Below are positions 45,516-55,833 of a stretch of DNA of 64,000 nucleotides, piece by piece. The stretch is from assembly GCF_000516985.1 (NCBI RefSeq), contig NW_006917093.1, positions 3,968,001 to 4,032,000 of the forward strand, read 5' to 3'. The position numbers and the translations under genes are program-made. Position 1 is the first letter of the stretch; each line of letters opens with the position of its first letter. The notes beneath the pieces were generated by a model. That model saw only the letters and a list, made by a program, of their open reading frames with translations. It was not told the origin of the DNA and did no database searches. Origin of the DNA: Pestalotiopsis fici W106-1 (taxonomy: Eukaryota; Ascomycota; Sordariomycetes; Amphisphaeriales; Sporocadaceae).

Positions 45516-46966
45516 ATGGCAACCGAGATCACTCCCTCCAAGAAGGTACATGACGTCGTTGCCTATTGGCACGCCAAACGCCACCAAGACCTGCACAAAG
45601 AGAACAAATCATGGCTAACACAATCTCTTGTTTACAGGCTGCCTCTGCCTTCGAGTCTTTGAAGATGGAATCTCCCGTTAAAAAGCTCGACTTCTCCGGC
45701 AAGGAGAACGCGCCTTTCGATGCCGATGCCCAAGTCGAGACCGAGACACAAAAGCCTGCCATGGAGCCCGTTAAAGAAGTTGCCAAGGGTGGTGTTGCAC
45801 CTACAATCAAGGCTGAGGAGGCCGATGAGCCTCTCCTGCAGGAGAACCCTCAGAGATTCGTCCTTTTCCCCATCAAGTACCACGAGGTAAGTTTAATCTG
45901 ACGCGTCTGACACGCGTATAGTGGTTTTCAAGACGCGACAAAGCTAACCATGATTTTCACTTTTTAGATCTGGCAAATGTACAAGAAGGCCGAGGCTTCT
46001 TTCTGGACTGCCGAGGAGATTGACCTGTCCAAGGACCTGCACGACTGGAACAACAAGCTCACCGAGGATGAGCAATACTTCATCTCCCACATCCTGGCTT
46101 TCTTCGCTGCCTCTGACGGTATCGTCAACGAAAACCTGGTCGAGCGTTTCAGCGGAGAGGTTCAGATTCCCGAGGCACGATGCTTCTACGGTTTCCAAAT
46201 CATGATGGAGAACATTCACTCCGAGACATACTCGCTGCTCATTGACACCTACATCAAGGAGCCCAAGCAGAGAACTTACCTCTTCAACGCTATTGACACC
46301 AGTAAGTTGCCATTGACATCATATGTAAACACGAATAAAGCTAATTTTGATTTAGTTCCTTGCATCCGCAGAAAGGCCGACTGGGCTCTCCGATGGATCA
46401 CTGACGAGAAGTCCACCTTTGCTCAGCGCCTCATTGCCTTTGCTGCCGTTGAGGGTATCTTCTTCAGCGGCGCTTTCGCTTCCATCTTCTGGTTGAAGAA
46501 GCGTGGTCTGATGCCCGGTCTGACCTTCTCCAACGAGCTCATCTCTCGTGACGAGGGTCTGCACACCGACTTTGCCTGCTTGCTGTTCTCTCACCTCAAC
46601 AACCGCCCCAGCAAAGAGATGATCCAGGAGATCATTGTCGATGCCGTCAACATTGAGCAGGAGTTCCTGACTGAGGCTCTTCCTTGTGCTCTGCTGGGCA
46701 TGAACTCCAACCTCATGAAACAGTACATTGAGTTTGTTGCCGACCGTCTGCTGGTCGCTCTCGGCAACGAGAAGGTCTACCGCGCCACCAACCCCTTCGA
46801 CTTCATGGAGAACATCTCCCTTGGTGGCAAGACCAACTTCTTTGAGAAGCGTGTCGGCGAGTACCAGAAGGCTGGTGTCATGGCTAGCACCAAGAAGCCT
46901 GTTGTCGAGGAGGCACCCAAGGAGAACGAGAACGGCGGTGACTTCAGCTTTGATGATGACTTTTAA
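45516..46966 (+). CDS. RNR2: Ribonucleoside-diphosphate reductase small subunit (R2)
   Basis: Four exons, 45516-45545, 45638-45886, 45968-46301 and 46356-46966, giving 407 residues. It provides the tyrosyl radical for reduction of ribonucleotides to dNTPs, paired with the large subunit. The di-iron and radical residues are all visible: D143 ([13 protein letters not shown]), E174 and H177 ([13 protein letters not shown]), Y181 as the radical tyrosine, and later E/H ligands in the [10 protein letters not shown] and DEGLHTDFA blocks. The acidic C-terminus FSFDDDF is the large-subunit docking tail. ACGCGT boxes in the promoter and in intron 2 suggest MBF-type control at G1/S. The first exon codes only ten residues. 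Confidence 0.97.
45901..45917. promoter_or_regulatory. Two intronic MCB elements in RNR2 intron 2
   Basis: ACGCGT at 45901-45906 and 45912-45917 inside an 81-nt intron, with a third ACGCG core about 16 bp further on. Confidence 0.5.
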
Positions 46967-47851
46967 ACGTCTCATCCTTGGTCATTGCTCATTTTCTACC
47001 TTTGCACGCGATACCCTCAACTCATTGCTACAGACACCACTACTCTTGTGTATAGTTGGCTTAATGCTCAACTTTGTCCATCTCTGCTCCGCATGGTATT
47101 AGAGGATTGATGAGCACGCTGGTGCAGCTTGGTTATAGTCCTTTCACATTTTCTTGTCAGTCTACTCATTATAGTTGGTTACATCCAGCGCACATTGCAC
47201 GTTGGTCATATGGGCGTTCCATTGGCGTTTAGGGGTTATGATACGGCAGGTAAAGGTCCCTTCGACCGGCTCCAGGAATAGGGGCGGACGGTCGGTGCAT
47301 TTAGAGGATCTATGAAACTGATAGGAAAAACGAGATTACGTTATGGTATTGCAAGGTGCTCTTTGGCACTCGAAATGTAATTGAAGAGACGATCAAACCT
47401 GAATATTTGTTCCATGCGTGCACTCAAAAGCATCAAACTTGTGATAACATAAAGCGCAAAAAGGCAATTATGATCTAGCCTGATTTTCTTCAATCGCAAT
47501 TGTATGAGTATATTTGAACCCACCTGATGGCATAGATTCCTCGGATGGCTTCGCTCGAGGGTTGAAAAGATGCCTCTGCAACTCATTTCATCCTCTAGTA
47601 TGTAATTATCCATGCCTAGCCTGCTATTCATCTTTAAAGACTTTTTCGTTCTCGTAGCCACAAATTTCACAAACGCCTCGTGATGCCGTGGTGGAAGACG
47701 CTCTTGCTTTCGTTTCTGAATCATCAAAGCGATATGTATTCGTGCCATTTCCTCTGTTCGTGGTCGTCTCTGCATCATCCCAAGGTTTGGAAGAATTCGT
47801 CGTTGTCTACTATTCTGCTCCCCATTGTGCCCCTAAACCCTTGCGTAGCTC
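46967..47851. other. Convergent 3' intergenic region
   Basis: 885 bp between facing stop codons. A 145-codon minus-strand frame at 47341-47778 shows no motif or codon bias and is not called. Confidence 0.55.
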
Positions 47852-48340
47852 TCATCGCTTGCCCTTCTTCTTCTTGCCCTTGCCACCTCCAGAGCCACCT
47901 CCCGGTTGCTGACCCTGTTGGGCCGGTACCGGATCCGCCTTTTCAGGCGCGGGCGTGCCCATTCCACTCTCGGGCGCGTCCAGAGCCGGCACACCGTCGT
48001 CCTTGAGCGCCGGGAGTCCAGCCATGGGCCGTCCCAGCTTGCCCAGGCTCAGAATTAACCGCGAGACCTCGGCGGCCTTGCTAGTCTTGTACTTGAGTGT
48101 CGTGCCGGTCTTGGGGTCGAACGTCTTGAGAACGAGGCGGCCCCTCGGCGGTTTCGCCTCTCCGCTGGCAGCAGCAGCAGCCGCTTCTGTCTTCTTGCCG
48201 TCTTCGCCGCCCTTGGACTTGCGCGGCGCGTCGGCTGATCGTATCGAGTATCTTGTGGTTACTCTGGTAGTGGTGGGTCGCGCCTCGAGGAGGAGTTGCG
48301 ACTGCCGCAACCACTCGTCCGCTGATGCGTAGTACGGCAT
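47852..48340 (-). CDS. SRP9: Signal recognition particle subunit SRP9/SRP21-type
   Basis: A single exon of 162 residues. It begins MPYYASADEWLRQSQLLLEARPTTTRVTTRYS, the first helix and strand of the SRP9 fold. After a Lys/Ala-rich insert it continues RLVLKTFDPKTGTTLKYKTSKAAEVSRLILSLGKLGRPMAGL, the basic SRP9 core that binds the Alu part of SRP RNA. The C-terminal 45 residues are disordered and end in a lysine-rich tail. At 162 residues it is nearer fungal SRP21 than animal SRP9 (about 86), which fits the inserts. It acts in the cytosol in elongation arrest during targeting to the ER. It is head-to-head with the WD40 gene. Confidence 0.85.
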   Translation of the reverse strand: MPYYASADEWLRQSQLLLEARPTTTRVTTRYSIRSADAPRKSKGGEDGKKTEAAAAAASGEAKPPRGRLVLKTFDPKTGTTLKYKTSKAAEVSRLILSLGKLGRPMAGLPALKDDGVPALDAPESGMGTPAPEKADPVPAQQGQQPGGGSGGGKGKKKKGKR

Positions 48341-48932
48341 GTTGTATGATTTTCGAAGAAGGGTAAGAAGAAAAAGAGGGATCGGTATGCGCCCCTAAGG
48401 TTCCTGGCTGAAGCGTTCCTCCTCAATGGCCCCTTCTCTTTGGTTTCGTATGGTACGTGCCGGATCTGCTTGAAGAAAGTGTGTGTGCTTGTCCTGCAAG
48501 GCCCGAGGTGGCCGGTGTCGCGAGTGATGGGAAGAGCTTATGATGATTGACAAGCGCTGCTTCTAAATTGAATTTTGGCAGCTCATTAGTTATTGGGACT
48601 GATGCTTGGTGGGGTTGGGAGCTTCTGTCCCGTCTGTTCATTCCCCAATTTCGCGGGGACGAGCCTCAGCTCCCTTCGCTAACTTGACAGGGGTCTGCTC
48701 TTCTACGACCAGCTCTCACCCCATATTGGAATTTCATCAATGCCAGGCTGAATTCGAGCCTTGTCAACATTTGTTTACTTTTTTTGCCAACCTGCTTCTC
48801 ATTTTTTAGAACCTGGCTTGGAGCGCTCTGTCGCATTGAATTTCTGACATATGAATTGACACATTGCGAAAACCATCAAACTCTTCAAAAGGAATCAAAT
48901 ACGGCGCGCATTACCGCCTGTGACCGCCAGGC
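48341..48932. promoter_or_regulatory. Divergent promoter region, SRP9 / SWD2-type genes
   Basis: 592 bp between two start codons facing away from each other. No gene is seen. Confidence 0.5.
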
Positions 48933-50428
48933 ATGGCGTCGACACCCATGGACCTCGATGGTCCCGAATCATCTCCCGCGAACGGCACTCCCTTGACTTC
49001 ACTGAACATAACAAGAACATTAGGGGCCAATCTCCCAAAGACTGCACCAGTAACCGATGTGATCGCAAACTTCAGACCAACAAAGGTACCACCACGTCCT
49101 CCCGTCAACATCAAGCCTCGGGATCCTCCCAAAGAGCAGCAAGGCCTGCGTACTTCCAAGAAGAAACACTACATTACTGCAGCTAGTGTGCTGCCTCACC
49201 AACCAGGAGAGAGTTCTCGTCCCAGAGGAAGCACTGAAGCGTCTCTCTCAGCTGTATCACCTTCTGAAACAGCTGATCTTGCGCTTGTCACTCCCAAAAG
49301 TTTGGGAGACGATTTAAAGAATGCCAGCATTTCTAACAACCAACAGCTCTTTAAGCGCGACGAACTGAAGGAGGGGCGACCGAAACCATATATTCTCAGT
49401 CTCGACTATGACGACCCCGGCGAGCTTCTCATGACTTCGGAGAGTGACGATACTATCCAGATCTACAAAGTTCGTGAAGGCCGACACGAAAAGCAATTGT
49501 TGAGCAAGAAGTACGGCGTCAAGCTTGCCAAGTTTACGCACACCAGCTCCAGTGTGGTTTACGCCAGTACAAAAGTGAACGGTGAGCTCGATTGACCATA
49601 CCCTATGGCTTACTTCCCATGCTAACACCTTCACTAGATGCGATACGATACTTGACGACCCACGACAATGCATTTATTCGATACTTTGAGGGCCACGAAG
49701 CAGCCGTGACTTCGCTTGCTATGCACCCTGGACAGGATGACTTCATTTCCTGCAGCAAAGACAACACGGTGCGATTATGGAACGCGGCTACCAAGAATGC
49801 CGTAGGCGTTTTGAATCTCAACACGCCCTACCTTGCGGCGTACGATCCGAGTGGCCAGGTCTTTGCAATCGGTTCTCCTAGTAGTGGCCAGATTCTTCTA
49901 TACGATCAAAGAAACTTTGACAAGGCTCCTTTTAGCACCTTCGATGTTGCCGAGGCCTGCGCATTTGCCGATACCGCTTACGTATTAAAGGGCTGGACAA
50001 AACTAGAATTTTCCAATGACGGCAAAAACCTCCTTCTGGGCACCAAGGGCAATGGGCACTTCCTCATCGATGCGTTTGAGGGTACTTTGCGGGCATACTT
50101 GCATAAACCCAATGGTGGCACACGACGACTGGCGGCAGGCGAAGCCCCCAGCATGAATGGCAGCTCAGCAAATGGATCCAGCAGTATTGAAGGCAGCGGT
50201 GACTGCGGCTTCAGTCCCGATGGCCGCTATGTTGTTGGCGGGGGTGCAAACAACAAATTGCTGATTTGGGATACCCTGGGCCAGGTTGATGAAGACAAGA
50301 CATTGGAGCCTCTCCACATGATCGACAGCGAGAGGCCAGCATCTGTCGTTGCATTCAGTCCGCGCTTCAACTTTATTGCAACGGCAGATCAGGAGGTTGT
50401 ATTTTGGCTGCCAGATCCCCACGCCTAA
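48933..50428 (+). CDS. SWD2: SWD2-type WD40 repeat protein
   Basis: Two exons, 48933-49581 and 49638-50428, intron 49582-49637, giving 479 residues. The WD40 propeller starts around residue 135 (RPKPYILSLDYDDPGELLMTSESDDTIQIYKV). It includes FEGHEAAVTSLAMHPGQ, DNTVRLWNA, FSPDGRYVVGGGANNKLLIW and a last blade FNFIATADQEVVFWLPD. This order and the short GHE blade match SWD2/WDR82, a subunit of the SET1 histone H3K4 methyltransferase complex and, in yeast, of the cleavage/polyadenylation factor. A disordered N-terminal extension of about 130 residues, rich in Pro and Lys (PTKVPPRPPVNIKPRDPPKE), is not part of yeast SWD2. Nuclear role by family inference. Confidence 0.85.
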
Positions 50429-51371
50429 TTGCAGACTGTACACTGCTGTCTTCAATTTCAAGATGGAGCGACTTTCAGCAACTCAGCAGCACTAAAGGTT
50501 CTAAGAAAGACCAAATGACCAAAGCTGGCAGCTTCGTGCAAATTAAGACTACATCACATCACCCACTTTCCGCCAATGCCTCACTTGCCGAGAGCATATC
50601 TAGCGGCTCCTCGTCCTCGGGGTAGTATTGCGCTATAGTGTATCACGCAGAGAACCGATGGGCGGCACAAGGATATCGTCTTTGTACCACAAAGATCTGG
50701 TCTGTGAGCCCGCGCCTGACATCTGGGTCGAAAATGAGTACTCTTGATATATCGACTCATGAGATATATTTGCGATGGCGCCCAGCTTCTGGAACTCGTC
50801 GATTTCTGCTACGAAAAGTGGGGCCAAGTTTTGTTTGCATTATACTCACAAACCTCGGCCACATACATTGACAGCGAGCTGCAAGCCAGAATGCTTGCCG
50901 AAACAGCTTGTCAACAACAGAATGGCGAAGGACTACTCAATCGTAGAGAAGCCCTACGATGGAAACTGAATTTTGTTCAACTCATCAAAATTCCTTGAAT
51001 CGATACCCAAATAAGCATAGCAAGGTGTTTGCGCGAGGTTGAATAAAACAGGAGAGCCAGAGCCAAGAAAACCGCAATCTTTTTGGCAGAACTTCAACAT
51101 GACCAGATTTTTAAACAACCGCTTGCCGCGGCACTGCGCATACCGTAGATAATAAGTCCCCCCTCTCATCTAAACTTTACAGTGACAATGGCAATCCTGC
51201 AAGTAAGTAATAGAGTACAATTGTTTACAGTGGATATACTACAGGTCAGTGTCACCTGTCATCCCGACTGGTACACTGTATAGTGTCACCTTGAATTCAT
51301 CCACGACTTTATATCAGACTTTTCGCCCTTGGGTCGCCTCAATATTGACATTCGCTCCGTATCCCAGTCAA
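50429..51371. other. Convergent 3' intergenic region
   Basis: About 0.94 kb between facing stop codons. Only short frames without bias. Confidence 0.6.
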
Positions 51372-52148
51372 CTACCTCTTGACGCGTCCCTGGCCCTTCT
51401 TCTGCCCACCCTTCTGGCCGCTCCTACTGCTAAAAACGTTCCTCGACTTCTTCCAGGCAGTGACAAGGTGCTCAATGTTACCCATGTCGTGCTTGGGCTG
51501 GCGCATGTAGGTCAGCTTGGCGCGGCGGGCTCTCTTGGGTCGCCTCCAGACAATCTCGATACCCTGTATGGTAGGCGAGTAGATCTTATACCACATCTCG
51601 GTTCCGGTCTTGAAGAGCGTGTTGCGGAGTAGGATAGCCGTGTCAACACCAGAGCGGCGAATTGACAAGCACACACCAGCAAAAGGCTCTCCTTTTGTCG
51701 TCGATACTTGCAGCACGTCGCCAACCTTGGCCGAGTCTGGGTTCTTTTTGCTGAACAGCGCGGTGCGGGCACCTGTCCGGTCAAGACGCCGTATTTGCTG
51801 TGCATGGAACGACAAGAGGGCGCTGGGGTGAGCTTCCCGAATTGAGGTCGGCGGAGCATAGACGGCGAAGCCTGTCCGGACGGGCTTCTCGGGGTTGTTG
51901 GAGGGGATGATGTCTGAAGCGGAGCATTAATATATGAATTTGAATCTTGTTGCAAAGTACTACGCACGGAATTTCTGTGGTTTTCTAATTGGCATGCCAA
52001 CGGGTGGTATCGAGTCGGCAACTGCGTCTGTGGATGTGGGAGTGGTTTCTGTAGCCATGGAGCGCTGGAACAGCACTCTTTGCTGGCGGCTCTGTCGCAA
52101 GAGCATCTTGACGGGGCCAAGCGGCCACCTCACCGCTGAGCAATTCAT
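51372..52148 (-). CDS. IMG1: Mitochondrial large ribosomal subunit protein bL19m
   Basis: Two exons on the minus strand, 52148-51968 and 51913-51372, intron 51914-51967 (54 nt, donor GTGCGT, acceptor TCAG), giving 240 residues. The core AKVGDVLQVSTTKGEPFAGVCLSIRRSGVDTAILLRN and GTEMWYKIYSPTIQGIEIV is bacterial L19-like, followed by the basic stretch RRPKRARRAKLTYMRQP. The N-terminus (MLLRQSRQQRVLFQRS from the second Met at 52106) looks like a mitochondrial presequence, so that Met may be the real start. It binds rRNA at the subunit interface of the mitoribosome. It is head-to-head with another mitochondrial gene. Confidence 0.9.
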
Positions 52149-52362
52149 CTTTTATTGAATGGGGCCGAGGCCTAGAGATTCCCCTTCGTATGAATTGAGC
52201 CCACTGCCAAAGCTGTCGTGATGGTCGTCGTCGCCGGCGTCGCGAATTGCCGATTCTCTATGTCCAGGAAATTGTTTGAAGCTATGAGATTCGGAGCTAA
52301 GCAAAAGTTGTTCCGGGCCGCCAAAATCACCACCGCACCTGCTGAGTGGACGCGCTGGAGTG

Positions 52363-52376
52363 GGTACCTAGGTACC
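52363..52376. promoter_or_regulatory. Perfect palindrome GGTACCTAGGTACC
   Basis: A 14-bp inverted repeat without spacer. It is a possible dimeric factor site, or a member of the CCTAGG motif class common in this window. Confidence 0.5.
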
Positions 52377-52407
52377 GTTGGGTCGGCGTACCGCACCCCT
52401 GCTCTGC

Positions 52408-52421
52408 CGACCGGCCGGTCG
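52408..52421. promoter_or_regulatory. Perfect palindrome CGACCGGCCGGTCG
   Basis: A 14-bp inverted repeat without spacer, 31 bp after the first palindrome. CGG half-sites are typical of zinc-cluster factor binding. Confidence 0.5.
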
Positions 52422-52613
52422 CGACTGGCACTTTAGGTACAAAATTTCTGGGTGCAGCAAACCGCTATTATTGCCTGTACTGGGTCTAATGAGGATTTCC
52501 CCAGACGTTGCGCAACAAGACGACGACCACAATTAACGCGGTGCCGGTATTGCAAACCAATTGCAATTCCAAGGGAGGGATCAACTAGAGCTACACAAAT
52601 CATACCAGCCAAA

Positions 52614-53853
52614 ATGTCGAGGAGGACGGTGTTGAGCGCCGGCAATGGCGCATTCGAAGCAGCAAGCCGGAGGATACCGCAACATGCATCACGGAGCTTC
52701 AGCTCGACAGCTAGCAATGGTATGAACAAATGCCCAACAGACGCATGTCTTTCCCACGGGGATATGCCAATCTCATGTTATGAGTATACTGACATAGATA
52801 TTCTCCTTTATAGCCGCAGTCATTACACAATTCCAGCCCACATCCTCACCAGAGCTGGACACGGCGCTGTCCACGATCCGCGAGAAGATTATTCTGCCCT
52901 CCTACCTGACGGTTCAGCAGCGCAAGAGAATCATTAGCCCGAAATGGGCCAAGAAGCTGCAGGCGGATCCCATCACGGTCGAGATTGATGGTGAGATCTT
53001 CAAGTTCCGTCACATGAACCCGTTCTCGGGCGAGATCCCCAACACCCGCCGGTCAGTGATAGAGGCTATCAAGAAATTCGACGGCACTAGTGATGATGAC
53101 TTCAAGAACCTGCGGCCATTGATTGAGGGCGTGTACGGCGCAGGTCGGCAACTGGGCAACGGCTTCTATGCCAAGGTGCTGCGGGTCGTCGGCGACAAGG
53201 GCCGGGTGGCCGAGCTGATGGACCTAGCCCGGAGCAAGAAGACGGGCTTCCGTCTCGACACGAGCGAAAAGGTTAACGAGCTGCTGCACTTCATCCAGCT
53301 CAACGCCCTCGAGTCCGGCTGGAACCGCGCCGAGACGGAGCAGGCCCTGCGCTGGGCTGAGCACGTTATTGAAATGGTCCAAGATGAGGCGGCGCACGCA
53401 CCTCAGAAGCGCATTGAAGGCGATCTGCCGCTGAACCGGGACCCCCAGGTTCTGCTGGCACCACTGCACCTGGCTGCCGCCCTCATCGTCAAGGGCGGTG
53501 TCAAGGATCACAAGACCGTCACCATGGCCAACAAGCTCGCCAGCACCATTGTCAAGCTGTGGCCCGCCGGCCGGGGCCTGAGGCAGATCCACCCCGTGAG
53601 CACTTACATTGAGGATAACCAGCGGGGTTATCTACTAGAGGCCAACAAGTTCGTTGCCATGGCCAGCCCGTTGCTGCACGGTCTCGGACTGGCTTCCCAG
53701 GCCGTGACGGAGCCCACATTGGCTGCGGAGCTGAAGACGCGATATGAGAGACTCGAGGAGGAGGTCAAGAGCAGCCTGAGCGAAGCTGCCAAGAAGGGAA
53801 AGAGCTCAAGAGGCCAGGCTGTGTACCAAAAGTTCTTTGGCGGAAGCGCATGA
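52614..53853 (+). CDS. Fungal mitochondrial protein of unknown function
   Basis: Two exons, 52614-52719 and 52814-53853, intron 52720-52813, giving 381 residues. The first 35 residues (MSRRTVLSAGNGAFEAASRR) are rich in Arg, Ser and Ala without acidic residues apart from one Glu, as in a matrix presequence. The mature part is mostly helical and soluble: ELDTALSTIREKIILPSYLT, a conserved-looking block FKFRHMNPFSGEIPNTR, then helical pairs such as DTSEKVNELLHFIQLNALESGWNRAETEQALRWAEH. No domain is recognised; helical pairs could be PPR/TPR-like. The divergent bL19m neighbour hints at a mitochondrial gene-expression role, which is only inference. Confidence 0.75.
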
Positions 53854-54111
53854 ACACGGAGACTGTACAAATAGAGCACCCCCATGTATAGTATCAACGA
53901 AATTTAGGCACTGCAGTGAACTTTCCAAAAAATCGCATAGAAGCCGAATTTATGTGTAATACCACAATTGTTTTATACATTGCAAAAGTCTATATACAGA
54001 TTGTCTAATGTGTCGCTGGTTTACATCAAAAAGAAATGCTCTGCTTATGCAAGAAGACATTGGGGACCAATCCTCTGAAGCCGATTGATAGGTGAGACAT
54101 GAACGTTTATC

Positions 54112-55390
54112 TTATGGCAAGACGATATATCTCTTGAGGGACTCGGGAATCGAGCCGATCAGGTTCTTGGTCTCGAGCCACTTCCTGCTAAACAGACGGT
54201 CGGCATATCGGTAGGCACCGTCGCAGAGGGGAGTAACGACAGTGTGTCCAGGACCCATCATCTCGGCAACCTCCTTGGCCGCGACCACGTTGAGGGCGCT
54301 GCTGGCACCCAAGTACAGACCTTCCTCGTCGAGGCAGCGGTAGACCATCTCAATGGTCTTTTCGTCGCTAATGTGCAAGCTGCCGTCGACCAGGGGCAGG
54401 TCGGGGGCCAGGTTGTCGGTGACGCGGCCCTGGCCGATACCCTCGGTGATGGAGCCGCCCTGGCGCTCGGCCAGCTTGCCGCCCGACTGTATGTACGAGT
54501 GCAGCACGGATCCGGGCGGGTCGGCCAGGAAGCTCTTGACGCGGCCGCCGCTAATGTCCTTGAGGAAGCGCGTGGTGCCGGCCAGCGTGCCGGCCGTGCC
54601 CGTGGCGCAGGTAAAGGCGTCAATCTTGCCGTTGGTCTGGGCCCAGATCTCGGGGCCCGTGGTCTCAATGTGGGCGCGGCGGTTGGCCGTGTTGTCAAAC
54701 TGGTTGGTCCAGACCGAGGCGCCCTCGCCCTGCTCGCGGACGAGGCGCTCGGCGTGGCGGCGCGCCTGGTGGTTGTAGTTTTCGGGATTGTCAAAGGCGA
54801 CGGCGGGGACGGGGTAGACCTCGGCGCCCAGCAACCGCAGCAGGTCAATCTTGCCCTGCGACTGCGTGTTGGGCATGTAGATGACCAGGCGGTAACCCTT
54901 TGAGCGGCAGACGTGGGCGAGGCCAATGCCCGTGTTGCCCGCCGTGCCCTCGACCACGGTGCCGCCTGGCCGCAGCAGCCCGCGCTCCTCGGCGTCCTTG
55001 ACCACGTACAGCGCCGCTCGGTCCTTGATGGAGCCGCCCGGGTTCATGAATTCGGCCTTGCCGAGGACCTCGCATTTGGTCTGCTCCGAGAGCTTGTTGA
55101 GTCGAATCAGGGGCGTGTTGCCAATGGCTGTTTTGTCGCAATGACGATTTGTCAGCTACTGACCTCTTTCTTGCGCTCTAGTTTTCTAAAGAGAAAAAGG
55201 GTGTTGGAAAGTGGAAATTAAGATCAAGAAGATACGCACCACCGGTTAATCCATAAGAAACGCCCTGAGCCTTTGAAACGGCAATGGTGGTTGCGCTGGG
55301 TTCCTGGGCTGCAGCTGGGACGACTGCGCGGCGCACAGCCGAGGTAGCGAACCGTCGCATGCTCTGGCGGAGTACTGCTGGCGTCGACAT
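54112..55390 (-). CDS. Cysteine synthase 2-type PLP enzyme, mitochondrial
   Basis: Two exons on the minus strand, 55390-55240 and 55127-54112, intron 55128-55239, giving 388 residues. A presequence ([21 protein letters not shown]) is followed by [21 protein letters not shown] with the PLP-binding Lys85, and the phosphate/substrate loop [13 protein letters not shown] at 110. [10 protein letters not shown] and a C-terminal [15 protein letters not shown] complete the fold-type II cysteine synthase pattern. The variant [15 protein letters not shown] with EGTAGNTG resembles the yeast MCY1 (YGR012W) group more than the main O-acetylserine sulfhydrylase. It may make cysteine from O-acetylserine and sulfide in mitochondria, or have a related role. 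It is convergent with the previous gene, 258 bp between stops. Confidence 0.85.
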
Positions 55391-55833
55391 TGTTCTGTCT
55401 ATATGGAATCCCTGCTATGGAAATTGACTCTCCAGGAAGACGCGAGCCTGATCAAGAGAGAGGGATTGAATCTGCAAGTAGTGAGGCTTTGGCTAGAAAT
55501 ATTTTGGCGGGGCTGATCTCGTAGCTCCGGCACCCGGGATCACGTCATTTGGCCGGTGCCGGCTGATGGATACGCTTGTCGGCATCGGGGGCGGTCCCCT
55601 GGGAAAGAAAAGTGCAATAGAGTTTCGAACCTTGCAGAAGTGTATGCAATTCAATGCTTGATGGTAGTTCTATAGTTAATGCATTCTTGTTATTCGTAAC
55701 TTTTCCAATATTATGCATACATGATATCCCATATTCCCATGAGTTCAGTCAGTCATTTCGTCAAGTCATTAGTATCGTGCTTTGTGCTATGCAATAAATC
55801 TTCTCGTAAAAACCCTCGAAATTGGTTATAATA
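55391..55833. other. Intergenic between two minus-strand genes
   Basis: 443 bp containing the cysteine synthase promoter and the 3' end of the RING gene transcript. No gene is seen. Confidence 0.6.

Larger units (their letters stand above)
52149..52613. promoter_or_regulatory. Divergent promoter region between two mitochondrial-protein genes
   Basis: 465 bp between two start codons facing away from each other, holding two perfect 14-bp palindromes (listed separately). Confidence 0.55.

Noticed and set aside
46352..46975. 207-codon frame on the minus strand
   Set aside because: It is antisense to the ribonucleotide reductase exon, which has all its catalytic residues.
47341..47778. 145-codon frame on the minus strand
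   Set aside because: No domain, poor composition, and position in a convergent 3' region.
54244..54903. 219-codon frame on the plus strand
   Set aside because: It lies wholly opposite the cysteine synthase coding exon and reflects its GC-rich third positions.
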